A DNA stretch of 64,000 nt from Novosphingobium huizhouense (GCF_020179475.1 NZ_JAILXZ010000003.1:186001-250000); one strand, 5' to 3'; positions 7,304 through 15,276 are shown, counted from the first letter of the stretch. The notes: generated by a model not told the origin, from the sequence alone. Translations and numbers: made by a program.

Positions 7304-8767
7304 CTAGAGCACGAAGTCTCCGGCGACGAGCGCGGCGCTGGTGGTCACGCCGATCACGAAGTCGGCCACGCCGTCGCCGTTGGTGTCGCCCATCACGGCA
7401 TAGCCGCCGTCGACCGGGCTGATCCGCAGTTCGCCCGCGAGGTTGTGGAACGCGGCGGCGCCGATGAAGGCAAAGGCCTGATCGCCGGCGACGCCGACCT
7501 TGGCGTCGATCGCGGCGAGCACGATCTTGTCCTTGTCGGCGCGGGTGAAGTCGAGGATCTGGTCGTAGTTGGCGGCCGCGATGCTGGTTCCGGCGACATC
7601 GTCGAGCGTGAAGGCGAACTTGTCCGCCCCGGCGCCGCCGGTCAGCAGGTCGCGGCCCGCCCCGCCGCCGGTCAGCGTATCGTTGCCGGCCCCGCCGGTC
7701 AGCGTATCGGCGCCGAGCCCGCCGAACAGGCTGTCGTTGCCTTCGCCGCCATCGAGCTGGTCGTCGCCGTCGCCGCCGTCGAGCGTGTCCGCCCCGCGCC
7801 CGCCGGCGAGCCTGTCGTCGCCGGCCTGGCCGTAAAGCGCGTCCTTGCCGCCGAGGCCCTGGAGCAGGTTGGCGCCTGCATCGCCGACCAGCGTATCGTC
7901 GCCGAGCTGCGAGCCGACGATGTTCTCGAAGGCGGTGTAGCTGTCGCCGGCCGCGCCGCCCGCGTTGTCGAGGCTGCCGTCGAGCGCGACCACGACGCCG
8001 GGCAGGCGGCTGAAGTCGAGCGTATCGGTGCCCTGGCCGCCATCGGCGTTCTCGACATCGAGCCCGGGCAGGAGGGTATCGTCCCCCGCGCCGAGCAGGA
8101 TCGCGCCGTCGATCGTGCCGCCGATGGTATCGACCCGGTCGTTGCCGTCGAGCATGTCGACATTGCCGGCGATGAGACCGCGGTTGCGCAGCACGTCGTC
8201 GCCCAGCGAGAGGTTTACCCGGCCCTCGATGGTGCCCCGGTTGACCAGCAGGTCGTTGCCGTCGTCGGTGATCACCGCGTAATTGAGCGGGTCGACATTG
8301 CTGATCGTGCCGTAGTTGCTGATCGACAAGGCGCCGCCGGTGCTCATCGCGATCCCGCCGCTTTCGCCGCTGATCACCCCGTAGTTGACGACCGTGCCCA
8401 TCGGCTTGTCCAGAGCCGTGCTGAGCGAGATCGCGGCGCCGTCGCTCGAGCGGATTTCGCCCGAGTTGATGATCGTGGTGGCGACCGACTGCACCGAGAT
8501 GGCGACGTACTCGGTGCTGATCGAGCCGTTCCGGGCAACGTCGATGGTGTTGAGCGAGGAGCCGCCGAGCTGGTTGATCATGGCGATCCCGCGGGCGCCG
8601 CCGACGAGGCCGAGGACCTGGACCGACTGGCCGGTTCCCGCGGTGACGATGGCGTAGTTGTTCTCGCTGAACAGGGTACTCTCGCGCAGCACCAGGAAGC
8701 TGTCGACCGTGCCCACATCGAACAGCACTCCGGTACCGTACGTCGAGGTCGCATAGCGTAGAGTCAT
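7304..8767 (-). CDS. RTX (hemolysin-type calcium-binding) secreted protein
   Basis: A 487-residue protein with no N-terminal signal peptide. The first 220 or so residues are beta-rich and repetitive (IxNxGxI-type turns, like a parallel beta-helix). Residues of about 250-390 contain many GGxGxDxLxGG nonapeptides that form the calcium-binding RTX beta-roll. A serralysin-type C-terminal region follows, ending in GDTNGDGVADFVIGV and then GDFVL. This points to export through a type I secretion system with an uncleaved C-terminal signal. No catalytic domain is evident. The last 30 residues resemble the end of the M64/RTX protein at 36.7 kb, suggesting a shared secretion route. It is divergent from the DUF62 gene. 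The ATG at 8767 is the first in-frame Met followed by protein-like sequence. Confidence 0.9.
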   Translation of the reverse strand: MTLRYATSTYGTGVLFDVGTVDSFLVLRESTLFSENNYAIVTAGTGQSVQVLGLVGGARGIAMINQLGGSSLNTIDVARNGSISTEYVAISVQSVATTIINSGEIRSSDGAAISLSTALDKPMGTVVNYGVISGESGGIAMSTGGALSISNYGTISNVDPLNYAVITDDGNDLLVNRGTIEGRVNLSLGDDVLRNRGLIAGNVDMLDGNDRVDTIGGTIDGAILLGAGDDTLLPGLDVENADGGQGTDTLDFSRLPGVVVALDGSLDNAGGAAGDSYTAFENIVGSQLGDDTLVGDAGANLLQGLGGKDALYGQAGDDRLAGGRGADTLDGGDGDDQLDGGEGNDSLFGGLGADTLTGGAGNDTLTGGGAGRDLLTGGAGADKFAFTLDDVAGTSIAAANYDQILDFTRADKDKIVLAAIDAKVGVAGDQAFAFIGAAAFHNLAGELRISPVDGGYAVMGDTNGDGVADFVIGVTTSAALVAGDFVL

Positions 8768-8943
8768 CGGGCTTCCCCTGCCTTGTGCCGGGTGCTCCTG
8801 TTCTGCCCGGCCGACGAGCGCTGTTCCCCGGGCACAGGTGGCACAGCTTCGCGCACCGGGCAATCGGGCGGCGTCGGGGGCCTCCGTTCCGGCCGGAGGC
8901 CCACGCGAAACGCTCTTGCGCGAGCGCGCCCCGATCTGACACC

Positions 8944-9915
8944 TTGGCGCGAGCCAAGGGGGAAAAAACCACGCGTTCGACCATTGCCATCGTTCTTGCA
9001 GCAGCGCTGTGCGGCGCGGGCGCGCTTGCGCCGTCGGCCGCGCTTGCCGAGGGGGTCCAGGGAGCGCAAGCGGCGCCCGCGACCCGCGCGCCGCTGGTGC
9101 TGATGACCGACTTCGGCACGGTCGACGGCGCGGTCTCGGAAGTGAAGGGCGTCGCCTACGGCGTGTCGCAGGACCTGCTGATCTCGGACCTGTCGCACCA
9201 GATCGACGGCATCTGGGACGGCGCCTACCGGCTCTACCAGGTCGCCCCCTACTGGCCGAAGGGCACGGTGTTCGTGACCGTGGTCGACCCCGGCGTCGGC
9301 ACCAGCCGCCTGTCGATCGCCGTGCGCACCCGCGCCGGGCACTACTACATCGGCCCCGACAACGGCCTCTACACCCTGATCGACGAGGTCGAGGGGATCG
9401 ACGAGGCGCGGGTGATCGACGAGACGATCAACCGCCTCGCCGGCTCTGAAAAGAGCAACACCTTCCATGGCCGCGACGTGTTCGGCTACACCGGCGCGCG
9501 GCTCGCCTCGGGCACGATTTCGTGGGAGCAGGTCGGGCCGAAGATCGATCCCGCGAGGCTGGTGCGCCTTTCCTACCAGAAGCCGGCGCTCGAGGGCGGG
9601 GTGCTCAAGGGCATGATCCCCGCGCTCGATGTCGCCTATGGCAACGTCTGGACCAACGTGCCGCAGGAGCTTTTCGCGAAGGCCGGCTTCAAGCTCGGCG
9701 ACAAGGTCAAGGTCGAGTTCCTCAAGGATGGCAAGGTCGTCGACACCGTGGTGGCACCCTACACGAAGACCTTCGGCGACGTGCCCGTCGGCCAGCCGAT
9801 GGTCTACATCAACAGCCTGCTCGCGGTGGCCGTGGCGCTGAACCAGGGCAATTACGCCAGGGACCACGGCATCGGTTCGGGCACGAACTGGTCGGTGCGG
9901 ATAACGCGGCCTTGA
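8944..9915 (+). CDS. Exported DUF62-type SAM hydrolase-family protein
   Basis: The mature part begins with LVLMTDFGTVDGAVSEVKG and contains VTVVDPGVGTSR and the YYIGPDNGLY motif, all hallmarks of the DUF62 family (SAM hydroxide adenosyltransferase, related to SAM-dependent fluorinase/chlorinase). Known members cleave S-adenosylmethionine to adenosine and methionine. Unlike cytosolic members, this one has a clear signal peptide (hydrophobic core IAIVLAAALCGAGALA, cleavage near SAALA), so it should act in the periplasm, where SAM is not expected. The start is uncertain: TTG at 8944 is given, but the only good ribosome-binding site (8956-8963) points to an ACG at 8971 that would give M-RSTIAIVLAAAL. 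With TTG the protein is 323 residues. It is divergent from the RTX gene. Confidence 0.82.
   Translation: MARAKGEKTTRSTIAIVLAAALCGAGALAPSAALAEGVQGAQAAPATRAPLVLMTDFGTVDGAVSEVKGVAYGVSQDLLISDLSHQIDGIWDGAYRLYQVAPYWPKGTVFVTVVDPGVGTSRLSIAVRTRAGHYYIGPDNGLYTLIDEVEGIDEARVIDETINRLAGSEKSNTFHGRDVFGYTGARLASGTISWEQVGPKIDPARLVRLSYQKPALEGGVLKGMIPALDVAYGNVWTNVPQELFAKAGFKLGDKVKVEFLKDGKVVDTVVAPYTKTFGDVPVGQPMVYINSLLAVAVALNQGNYARDHGIGSGTNWSVRITRP
8956..8963 (+). promoter_or_regulatory. Shine-Dalgarno pointing to a non-ATG start
   Basis: AAGGGGGA lies seven bases before an ACG codon at 8971 and inside the frame opened by TTG 8944. No ATG, GTG or TTG occurs at the proper distance. The site argues that translation of the exported DUF62 protein starts at 8971, unless the base there is a sequencing error or a recent mutation of ATG. 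Confidence 0.4.
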
Positions 9916-10049
9916 GTATGGTCTCCTATCGGCAATAGATTGGCCGTAATCGTTGCGGGAGAAATTGACCTGAATCATTTGATGTGTTTCTGTTGCCGAC
10001 AGGTCGCTTCAAAAATTTCGTATTCTTGACGGATTTTGAGGGGGACCAA

Positions 10050-11861
10050 ATGCTCAATGGACGATCTGTCGCTGGCTTCGGCGATTTCGCAAGTTTACGG
10101 GCAGATTTCATCAAGGCCCGCGAGGCGACCAAGTTCACGGGTGATGTCTATCAGGACAACGTCGGTATTCCGACCGTGGATTTCGGCTACGCCCTGCTCA
10201 TCAAGAACAAGGCCGGGACGTTCTCGGTCAACTCAAAGATCCAGTCTGATCTGGGGGATGTCTATACCCTGTCGCAAGCCGACACGACTCTGCTGACCAA
10301 GATCGCAGATTTGCTGACAAAGCGCGAAGGCGAACTGGCGCTGGCCGCCAAGGCGATGAAGGCGGGGGACAAAGACGGCTATGCCGCCCACACGGCATCG
10401 GCACAAAGCTACCTCGATCAGGCCGAGGCCAATTTCGACAATCGCGCGATCGATACGCTGGACCTTTCGATCGACGAGACCAAGGCGGACTACCTGCTGA
10501 ACCTTGCCGTGGACCGCAACATCAAGACGGCCGGGCTGGTGACGCGGCTCAATTCGCCGGAACTCGCCAACACGTTCGAGGCGATCGCGATATCCGACAT
10601 CGTGTACAATTCACCCGCCCTGGCGGGCAAGGCGTTCAAGGGTTACCTTGACGCGGGTGATCGGCTGGGCGCCTGGCGCGAAATCCTCATCGGCATGAAT
10701 GGCAAGAACGTGAAGGGCCTGGAAAACCGCCGGATCGAGGAAGCCAAGGAATTCGGCCTCTACAGCCACGGCACACCGGACGCTCCGGAAACCGCCCACG
10801 ACGACGGCGGCGGCGAGGCGCTCAACACGTTCCGCTACCTTCTCGTCAACGAGAAGGCTGTGACCGCGAAGTTCACGGCAAGCGGGCTCGGCAAGAACCA
10901 GACCGCCAAGTTCTGGGAGGCTAGCTACGCTCCCGCCAAGGCCGAACTGATCGCGCTTTTTGGCCAGGGGCAGCAGTCGCTCAAAGATGTGGTCATGCCG
11001 GCCACCGACAATGGCGAGGCCGTCCTCATCGGCGCCAAGGCGAAAGTCGATACCCTGGTCGTGACCGGGCTTGGCAACGATACGGTCACAGACAAGTCCG
11101 ACGGAACGCACAACAACCTGATCTTCGTGCGTGGCGATCACGCCACCCTGACCGGCGGCCTGCTGGCCGACAAGAGCGACCGGGCTTACTTCTCGAACCG
11201 GGATATCGCGGCGTCGATCACGCTCGATGCACAGCAGCACGCTGTCGCCGATGACGGGTTGATCTATGACTACAATGCCGCAGCCAAGAAGCTGACCATA
11301 AGCGATGGAGCCGGTGGATCGGTGACGATCAACAAATTCGTCTCCGGCGATTTCGGGGTGACGATCGCCCACGACCAGTCGGTAAAGTTGACCTTCGACG
11401 AGTTTTCAACTGGCACCGCCATCACCGACCAGTTTCAGGACAAGGGCATCGTGTTCGCTGACGGCGCCCAGCTTGCTGGCGACGGGGCCAATCCGACAAG
11501 CCCGGTTCTTTCGGGCTCGCCGATATTTGTCGGTGAGATCAAGGCAACCTTCGTCGATCCCGCGTCGGGCAAGACCATTGGCGTCAAGGAGTTCCAGCTC
11601 GACGCAGGCTACTTCGATGCGATCCGCAGCACCGAGCTGGTCTGGTACAGCACCACCGGAAAGGTGCTCGGCCGCTTGACCAATACCCAGTCGGGCATCC
11701 AGCACTTCGATGTGGTGGCCAAGGGCGATGCCTTGATCGGGGGCTGGGCGATACACACCATTGGTGACGAGCCAAGCGGATTTGCCATCGACAACGTGCA
11801 GTTCGACCTGCCCGGCGCTCCACCGCCCCACGACCTTACGGGCGAATTGCTCGTCCTGTAG
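10050..11861 (+). CDS. Lysozyme-fold (T4 lysozyme/pesticin-like) secreted protein with RTX-like C-terminus
   Basis: A 603-residue protein with no signal peptide. Residues 20-260 resemble the T4-lysozyme/pesticin-type muramidase fold: Glu25 (REATKF), Asp36 (VYQDNVGIPT) and Thr42 are spaced like the catalytic Glu11/Asp20/Thr26 of T4 lysozyme, and the later block with YNSPALAGKAF, AWREI and RRIEEAKEFGLYS matches the second half of such domains. Residues 330-450 are a degenerate RTX-like region (GLGNDTVTD). The last 150 residues form a beta-sandwich-like domain (FDEFSTGTAITDQF to SGFAIDNVQF). It may cut peptidoglycan, as a toxin or envelope enzyme. ATG 10050 is chosen because GAGGGGG lies 6 bases upstream. 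The gene is visibly less G+C-rich than its neighbours. The fold assignment is by eye and needs structure-based confirmation. Confidence 0.7.
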   Translation: MLNGRSVAGFGDFASLRADFIKAREATKFTGDVYQDNVGIPTVDFGYALLIKNKAGTFSVNSKIQSDLGDVYTLSQADTTLLTKIADLLTKREGELALAAKAMKAGDKDGYAAHTASAQSYLDQAEANFDNRAIDTLDLSIDETKADYLLNLAVDRNIKTAGLVTRLNSPELANTFEAIAISDIVYNSPALAGKAFKGYLDAGDRLGAWREILIGMNGKNVKGLENRRIEEAKEFGLYSHGTPDAPETAHDDGGGEALNTFRYLLVNEKAVTAKFTASGLGKNQTAKFWEASYAPAKAELIALFGQGQQSLKDVVMPATDNGEAVLIGAKAKVDTLVVTGLGNDTVTDKSDGTHNNLIFVRGDHATLTGGLLADKSDRAYFSNRDIAASITLDAQQHAVADDGLIYDYNAAAKKLTISDGAGGSVTINKFVSGDFGVTIAHDQSVKLTFDEFSTGTAITDQFQDKGIVFADGAQLAGDGANPTSPVLSGSPIFVGEIKATFVDPASGKTIGVKEFQLDAGYFDAIRSTELVWYSTTGKVLGRLTNTQSGIQHFDVVAKGDALIGGWAIHTIGDEPSGFAIDNVQFDLPGAPPPHDLTGELLVL

Positions 11862-11880
11862 TCGCGCGCGACGGCTTCAC

Positions 11881-11912
11881 AAAAACGGGCGCCGGATCGT
11901 TTCCGGCGCCCG
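11881..11912 (-). terminator. Intrinsic terminator of infC
   Basis: The perfect 11-bp stem CGGGCGCCGGA/TCCGGCGCCCG (11886-11896 with 11902-11912) and a 5-nt loop are followed, on the minus strand, by a run of five T. It lies 30 bp past the infC stop and only 20 bp past the end of the convergent lysozyme-fold gene. Confidence 0.9.
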
Positions 11913-11941
11913 TCGGGGCCATGCACTGGCCAACGTCGGCC

Positions 11942-12484
11942 TTACTTCGGCGCCAGCACCATCAGCATCTGGCGGCCTTCCATGCGGGGGAAGGCTTCGA
12001 TCTTGGCGATTTCGGCGACGTCGTCCTGCACCTTGCGCAGCAGGTTCATGCCGAGCTGCTGGTGCGAGAGCTCGCGGCCGCGGAAGCGCAGGGTGATCTT
12101 GACCTTGTCGCCTTCGCCGATGAACTTCACGACATTGCGCATCTTGGTGTCGTAGTCGTGGTCGTCGATGTTCGGACGCATCTTGATCTCCTTGATCTCC
12201 TGCGTCTTCTGGCTCTTGCGGGCGAGGTTCGCCTTCTTCTGCGCCTCGTAGCGGAACTTGCCGACGTCGAGGAACTTGCACACCGGCGGATCGGCGTTGG
12301 GCGAGACTTCGACGAGGTCGAGGCCGACTTCGGCCGCCTGTTCGATCGCCTCGCGGGTGTACATCACCCCCAGGTTTTCGCCGTTTTCATCGATCACGCG
12401 CACCTTGGGCACGTTGATCATGTGGTTGTAGCGAGGCCCGCTCTTGACGGGGGGCGCCATCATGCGCCGGGGAGGGGGTGCTAT
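11942..12484 (-). CDS. infC: Translation initiation factor IF-3
   Basis: IF-3 binds the 30S subunit, checks start-codon pairing and prevents 70S assembly. The protein has the N-terminal domain ([28 protein letters not shown]), the basic linker ([18 protein letters not shown]) and the C-terminal domain ([14 protein letters not shown] through the end). A reading from ATG 12463 gives 173 residues, but the only ribosome-binding site, AGGAG at 12493-12497, is 29 nt from that ATG and 8 nt from an in-frame ATA at 12484. I therefore place the start at ATA, giving 180 residues. Rare start codons are a known feature of infC (ATT in Escherichia coli) and allow IF-3 to repress its own translation. A strong terminator follows the gene, so no rpmI-rplT operon is seen downstream. 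Confidence 0.92.
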   Translation of the reverse strand: MAPPPRRMMAPPVKSGPRYNHMINVPKVRVIDENGENLGVMYTREAIEQAAEVGLDLVEVSPNADPPVCKFLDVGKFRYEAQKKANLARKSQKTQEIKEIKMRPNIDDHDYDTKMRNVVKFIGEGDKVKITLRFRGRELSHQQLGMNLLRKVQDDVAEIAKIEAFPRMEGRQMLMVLAPK

Positions 12485-12492
12485 TGTGTACT

Positions 12493-12497
12493 CTCCT
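12493..12497 (-). promoter_or_regulatory. infC: infC ribosome-binding site that decides an ATA start
   Basis: AGGAG (minus strand) is followed by eight bases and then ATA at 12484-12482. The first ATG in the frame lies seven codons later. Spacing is optimal for ATA and unusable for the ATG. Confidence 0.7.
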
Positions 12498-12595
12498 GAT
12501 CGTGGTCGGATAATGCGGCTGTGCGCGCGCTCATATCACAATGGCGCGGCAGATAAAGGCCCAGTCTTGCGAGATGGTGTCGCCCCGCCTCCGGT

Positions 12596-13294
12596 TCAAG
12601 CCGGAGCGCGGCCTTCCTGCCACAGCGGATCGCGCCAAACCGGGAAGCGCGCGAGCCGCTCGCCCGCCGCAACCAGCGCGTCGATCGCCGCGGCCGGCTG
12701 CATTGCCCGAACGATCGCCGGGTCGCCGGCATCGAGCCCGCCGGTCAGCGCGCCGAACGCGGGCAGGATCAGCTTGCGCTCGCTAAGCACCGCGCAGGGG
12801 CGCGCGATCCGGCGCCCACGCGCGGCGATGCGCAGCTTGGGGTGGTAGTGCCCCGACAGCTCGGGCGCGCGCTCGCCCGCCTTCGCCTCGTGGCGCAGGA
12901 TCACGCCGCGCACCGCCAGTTCGGGCACGTAGGTGCCGGGCGCGGCGCCCCCCTTCTCGTCGTGGTTGCCGGTGATCCACACCCAGTCGAGGCTGCGGGT
13001 GAGCGCCGCCAGCATCCCCGCGGCATGCGGTTCGAGCCGCTCGGGCCCGGCGGCGTCGTGGAAGTTGTCGCCGAGGCAGAACACGCGCGCAGCGCCCGTC
13101 GCGCGTACCGCGTCGGCGACGCGGCCCAGCGTCTCGCGGCTGTCGTAGGGCGGGAGCATCTGGCCGAAGCGGGCGAAGAAGCTCGCTTTCTCGAGATGCA
13201 GGTCGGCAACGAGCAGCGCGCGCTCCTCGGCCCAGTAGAGCGCGCGCGATGCGCCCAGGCGCCATTCCTGCCCTGCGAACGAAAAGGGAACCAT
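12596..13294 (-). CDS. pdeM: PdeM-type metallophosphoesterase (ligase-associated DNA damage response)
   Basis: A 232-residue calcineurin-like metallophosphoesterase. The metal-binding motifs occur in order: LLVADLHLEKASFF (D-x-H), VFCLGDNFHD (GDxxD/H), WITGNHDEK (GNHD/E) and ELSGHYHPK (GHxH). The DLHLEK sequence and length are typical of the ligase-associated DNA damage response endonuclease PdeM. In many genomes pdeM sits beside an Lhr-type helicase and an ATP-dependent ligase; none is visible here, so the gene is separated from those partners or the assignment is only to the broader family. ATG 13294 is preceded by AAAGGGAA-type sequence only on the other strand; it was chosen because the conserved MVPFSFAGQEW start follows. 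It is divergent from hemF, with 45 bp between the starts. Confidence 0.85.
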   Translation of the reverse strand: MVPFSFAGQEWRLGASRALYWAEERALLVADLHLEKASFFARFGQMLPPYDSRETLGRVADAVRATGAARVFCLGDNFHDAAGPERLEPHAAGMLAALTRSLDWVWITGNHDEKGGAAPGTYVPELAVRGVILRHEAKAGERAPELSGHYHPKLRIAARGRRIARPCAVLSERKLILPAFGALTGGLDAGDPAIVRAMQPAAAIDALVAAGERLARFPVWRDPLWQEGRAPA

Positions 13295-13339
13295 GGCTGC
13301 CCCTTGCCGCAGGCGGGATTGCTTGGCAAGGGCTTGGCG

Positions 13340-14215
13340 ATGGACAGCCCCAAGACCGACTGGTCGCACGAGACCGCCGCCGCCCGCGCCTGGTTCGAAT
13401 CGCTGCGGGATCGCATCTGCGCCGAGTTCGAGGCAATCGAGCGCGAGGCGGGCAGCGACGCGCGCTTCACCTACACGCCCTGGGATCGCCAGCACGAGGG
13501 CGAGCCGGTGGAGAACGGGGGCGGCGGGGTGCAGGGCCTGATGAAGGGCCGCGTGTTCGAGAAGGTCGGCGTCAACGTCTCGACCGTGGGCGGCGCGTTC
13601 TCGAAGGAATTCGCAGGCTCGATCAACGGCGCGAGCGCGGAGAACCCGGGCTTTACCGCGACCGGCATCAGCCTCGTCGCGCACATGGCCAACCCGCACG
13701 TGCCCGCGGTCCACATGAACACCCGCTTCCTGACGACGAGCAAGGCCTGGTTCGGCGGCGGCGGCGATCTCAACCCGCCGATCCCCTATGCCGAGGACAC
13801 GGCTGAGTTCCATGCCGCCTACAAGGCTGCCTGCGACGCCCACGATCCCGCATACTACCCGCGCTTCAAGGCCTGGGCCGACGAATACTTCTACATCCCC
13901 CACCGCAAGGTCCATCGCGGCGTCGGCGGGATCTTCTACGACCACCTCGAATGCGCCGACGAAGCAGGCTTTGCCGCCAACTTCGCCTTTACCCGCGACG
14001 TGGGCGAGGCGTTCCTCGCGGTGTTCCCCAGGCTGGTGCGGCGGCGGATGGGCATGGCGTTCACCGAGGCCGACAAGCTGCAGCAACTGCAATGGCGCGG
14101 CCGCTACGCCGAGTTCAACCTCGTCTACGACCGCGGCACGCTGTTCGGCCTCAAGACCGGCGGCAACATCGACGCGATCCTGATGAGCCTGCCGCCCGAA
14201 GCGGTCTGGAGCTGA
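13340..14215 (+). CDS. hemF: Oxygen-dependent coproporphyrinogen III oxidase
   Basis: HemF converts coproporphyrinogen III to protoporphyrinogen IX with molecular oxygen, a late step of heme synthesis in the cytosol. The 291-residue protein has the signature blocks GGGGVQGLMKGRVFEKVGVN, HMNTRFLTT, WFGGGGDLNP, HRGVGGIFYDHL and the C-terminal EFNLVYDRGTLFGLKTGGN. Length matches the family. The ATG at 13340 is used; the frame remains open upstream, but that part overlaps pdeM and is not protein-like. The gene is monocistronic between a divergent pdeM and a long gene-free stretch. It implies aerobic growth. Ferrochelatase (hemH), which completes the pathway, lies about 5 kb away. Confidence 0.97.
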   Translation: MDSPKTDWSHETAAARAWFESLRDRICAEFEAIEREAGSDARFTYTPWDRQHEGEPVENGGGGVQGLMKGRVFEKVGVNVSTVGGAFSKEFAGSINGASAENPGFTATGISLVAHMANPHVPAVHMNTRFLTTSKAWFGGGGDLNPPIPYAEDTAEFHAAYKAACDAHDPAYYPRFKAWADEYFYIPHRKVHRGVGGIFYDHLECADEAGFAANFAFTRDVGEAFLAVFPRLVRRRMGMAFTEADKLQQLQWRGRYAEFNLVYDRGTLFGLKTGGNIDAILMSLPPEAVWS

Positions 14216-14785
14216 GCGGACCGTCGCGCGAGCGAACGCCCGCAAGGCCGCACACACGAAAGCATCCGGCGGCGAACCCGGACCTTTGCGCCTTGGGGAA
14301 ACCATACGGACCTGCGCGACCGGCGCGGGCGCCATTGCCTGGCGCTGCGCGAAGGAGGGCGGTGAACGCTCTGGCGAGTGGCCGGCGGGGCGTTGCTTCC
14401 CGCACGGCTCGGCCTTGGTCGGACGGGGGGCTCGTATCCCTTGCGACGGCTCGCGTGCCGCATCGGGTCCGTAGCGAGTCCCTAAGGATAAGTTCCGGGA
14501 TAAGCAGGGCCGCGCGAGGGGGCCAGGCCGGACCGGAACCGGACTTCATGGGAGCGCTGCCACGCGGCTGGACCGCCGCACCACATCCGCCCGTCCGTTG
14601 CACTGGCTGGGGTGTGCCCTGAGGGACTTGGGGCTTAACGCCCCCGCTCGCCGCATCTGGTGAGAGATCCGGCTTCCCGCAGCGCCGACCCGCGCCGGTC
14701 GCGTCGGGGCCTTGCCACATGGGCGCAACCCCGAAGGAGCGAAGAGCAAGCCGGCCATGCCGCTCCCGGTCCATGGGGTGGCGTA

Positions 14786-14800
14786 TAACCTATATGGTTA
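14786..14800. promoter_or_regulatory. Operator-like palindrome TAACC-N5-GGTTA
   Basis: TAACCTATATGGTTA is a perfect 5-bp inverted repeat around TATAT in an otherwise G+C-rich area. It resembles the half-site layout of small winged-helix repressors such as the ArsR family, but no regulator gene is adjacent and no clear gene starts downstream. It may be a leftover of a lost gene. Confidence 0.35.
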
Positions 14801-14970
14801 GTCATGTCAAGATGGGTTGGGGAGGGTTCGCGCAGGGATCGCAGAGGCGCGGAGAAGGAAGAGAAGAGAGGTGCGAGGGGCATGGCCCCTCGCGCTCCCG
14901 GGACGTCTTCCGGCTTTGGCGTTGTGGATGCGGCGCGGGGTGCGGGGGGCTTCGGGGGGGTGCGCCGAAG

Positions 14971-15147
14971 GAAGGGCGGCCCTTCGACAGGCTCAGGGCG
15001 GGCGGAGTTGGGGGCTGGCGTTGGTGTCTTGGCCCGTCCATCCGGAGCGGCTCGGGGCAAAGGCTGGCCTGCCAACTCCGAGCGGCTCGGGGCACGGGCT
15101 GGCCTGCCAACTCCGTCCATCCTGAGCTTGTCGAAGGATCGTCCTTC
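14971..15147. repeat. REP-like inverted repeat pair, widely spaced
   Basis: Arms at 14971-14997 and 15121-15147 are reverse complements at about 23 of 27 positions and share the CCTGAGC-TGTCGAAGG core of the pair at 227-310. The 123 bp between the arms hold the 35-bp tandem duplication. This supports a dispersed intergenic repeat family with at least four copies in the window. Confidence 0.8.
15041..15111. repeat. 35-bp imperfect tandem duplication
   Basis: The segment at 15041-15076 is repeated at 15077-15111 with only a few differences (both read TCC-GAGCGGCTCGGGGCA followed by GGCTGGCCTGCCAAC). Only two copies are present. No coding role is seen. Confidence 0.75.
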
Positions 15148-15249
15148 TTCGAGGGCTGGCGCTGCGCGGCACCCTCCACCCTGCGGGTGGTCCCCCTCCC
15201 CTTGCAGGGGAGGATGGCGGGTGGGACGCCGTCGCTTCCGGCGTCGGCA

Positions 15250-15276
15250 GGTGCAGGGAGCAATGGTCCCTGCACC
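15250..15276 (-). terminator. Hairpin downstream of dnaA
   Basis: A perfect 10-bp stem (GGTGCAGGGA/TCCCTGCACC) with a 7-nt loop lies 18 bp past the dnaA stop. No T run follows on the minus strand, so it is either a weak intrinsic terminator or an RNA-stabilising hairpin. Confidence 0.4.

Noticed and set aside
7209..9119. In-frame extension upstream of the SLC13 gene across the RTX gene
   Set aside because: It is the RTX gene read in another frame on the same strand, giving arginine-rich low-complexity sequence; the transporter starts at ATG 7208.
12842..13339. Upstream in-frame extension of hemF over pdeM
   Set aside because: It reads antisense to the conserved metallophosphoesterase gene and does not resemble HemF.
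14151..14774. Possible 207-codon minus-strand gene behind hemF
   Set aside because: Composition is rich in Arg, Pro, Gly and Ala without any domain, overlaps the hemF 3' end and has no ribosome-binding site. Treated as non-coding.
14620..14780. Cobalamin riboswitch or group II intron remnant
   Set aside because: The expected B12-box and domain V motifs were not found on either strand. Only a vague likeness in a GGGAAGCCGG segment was seen.
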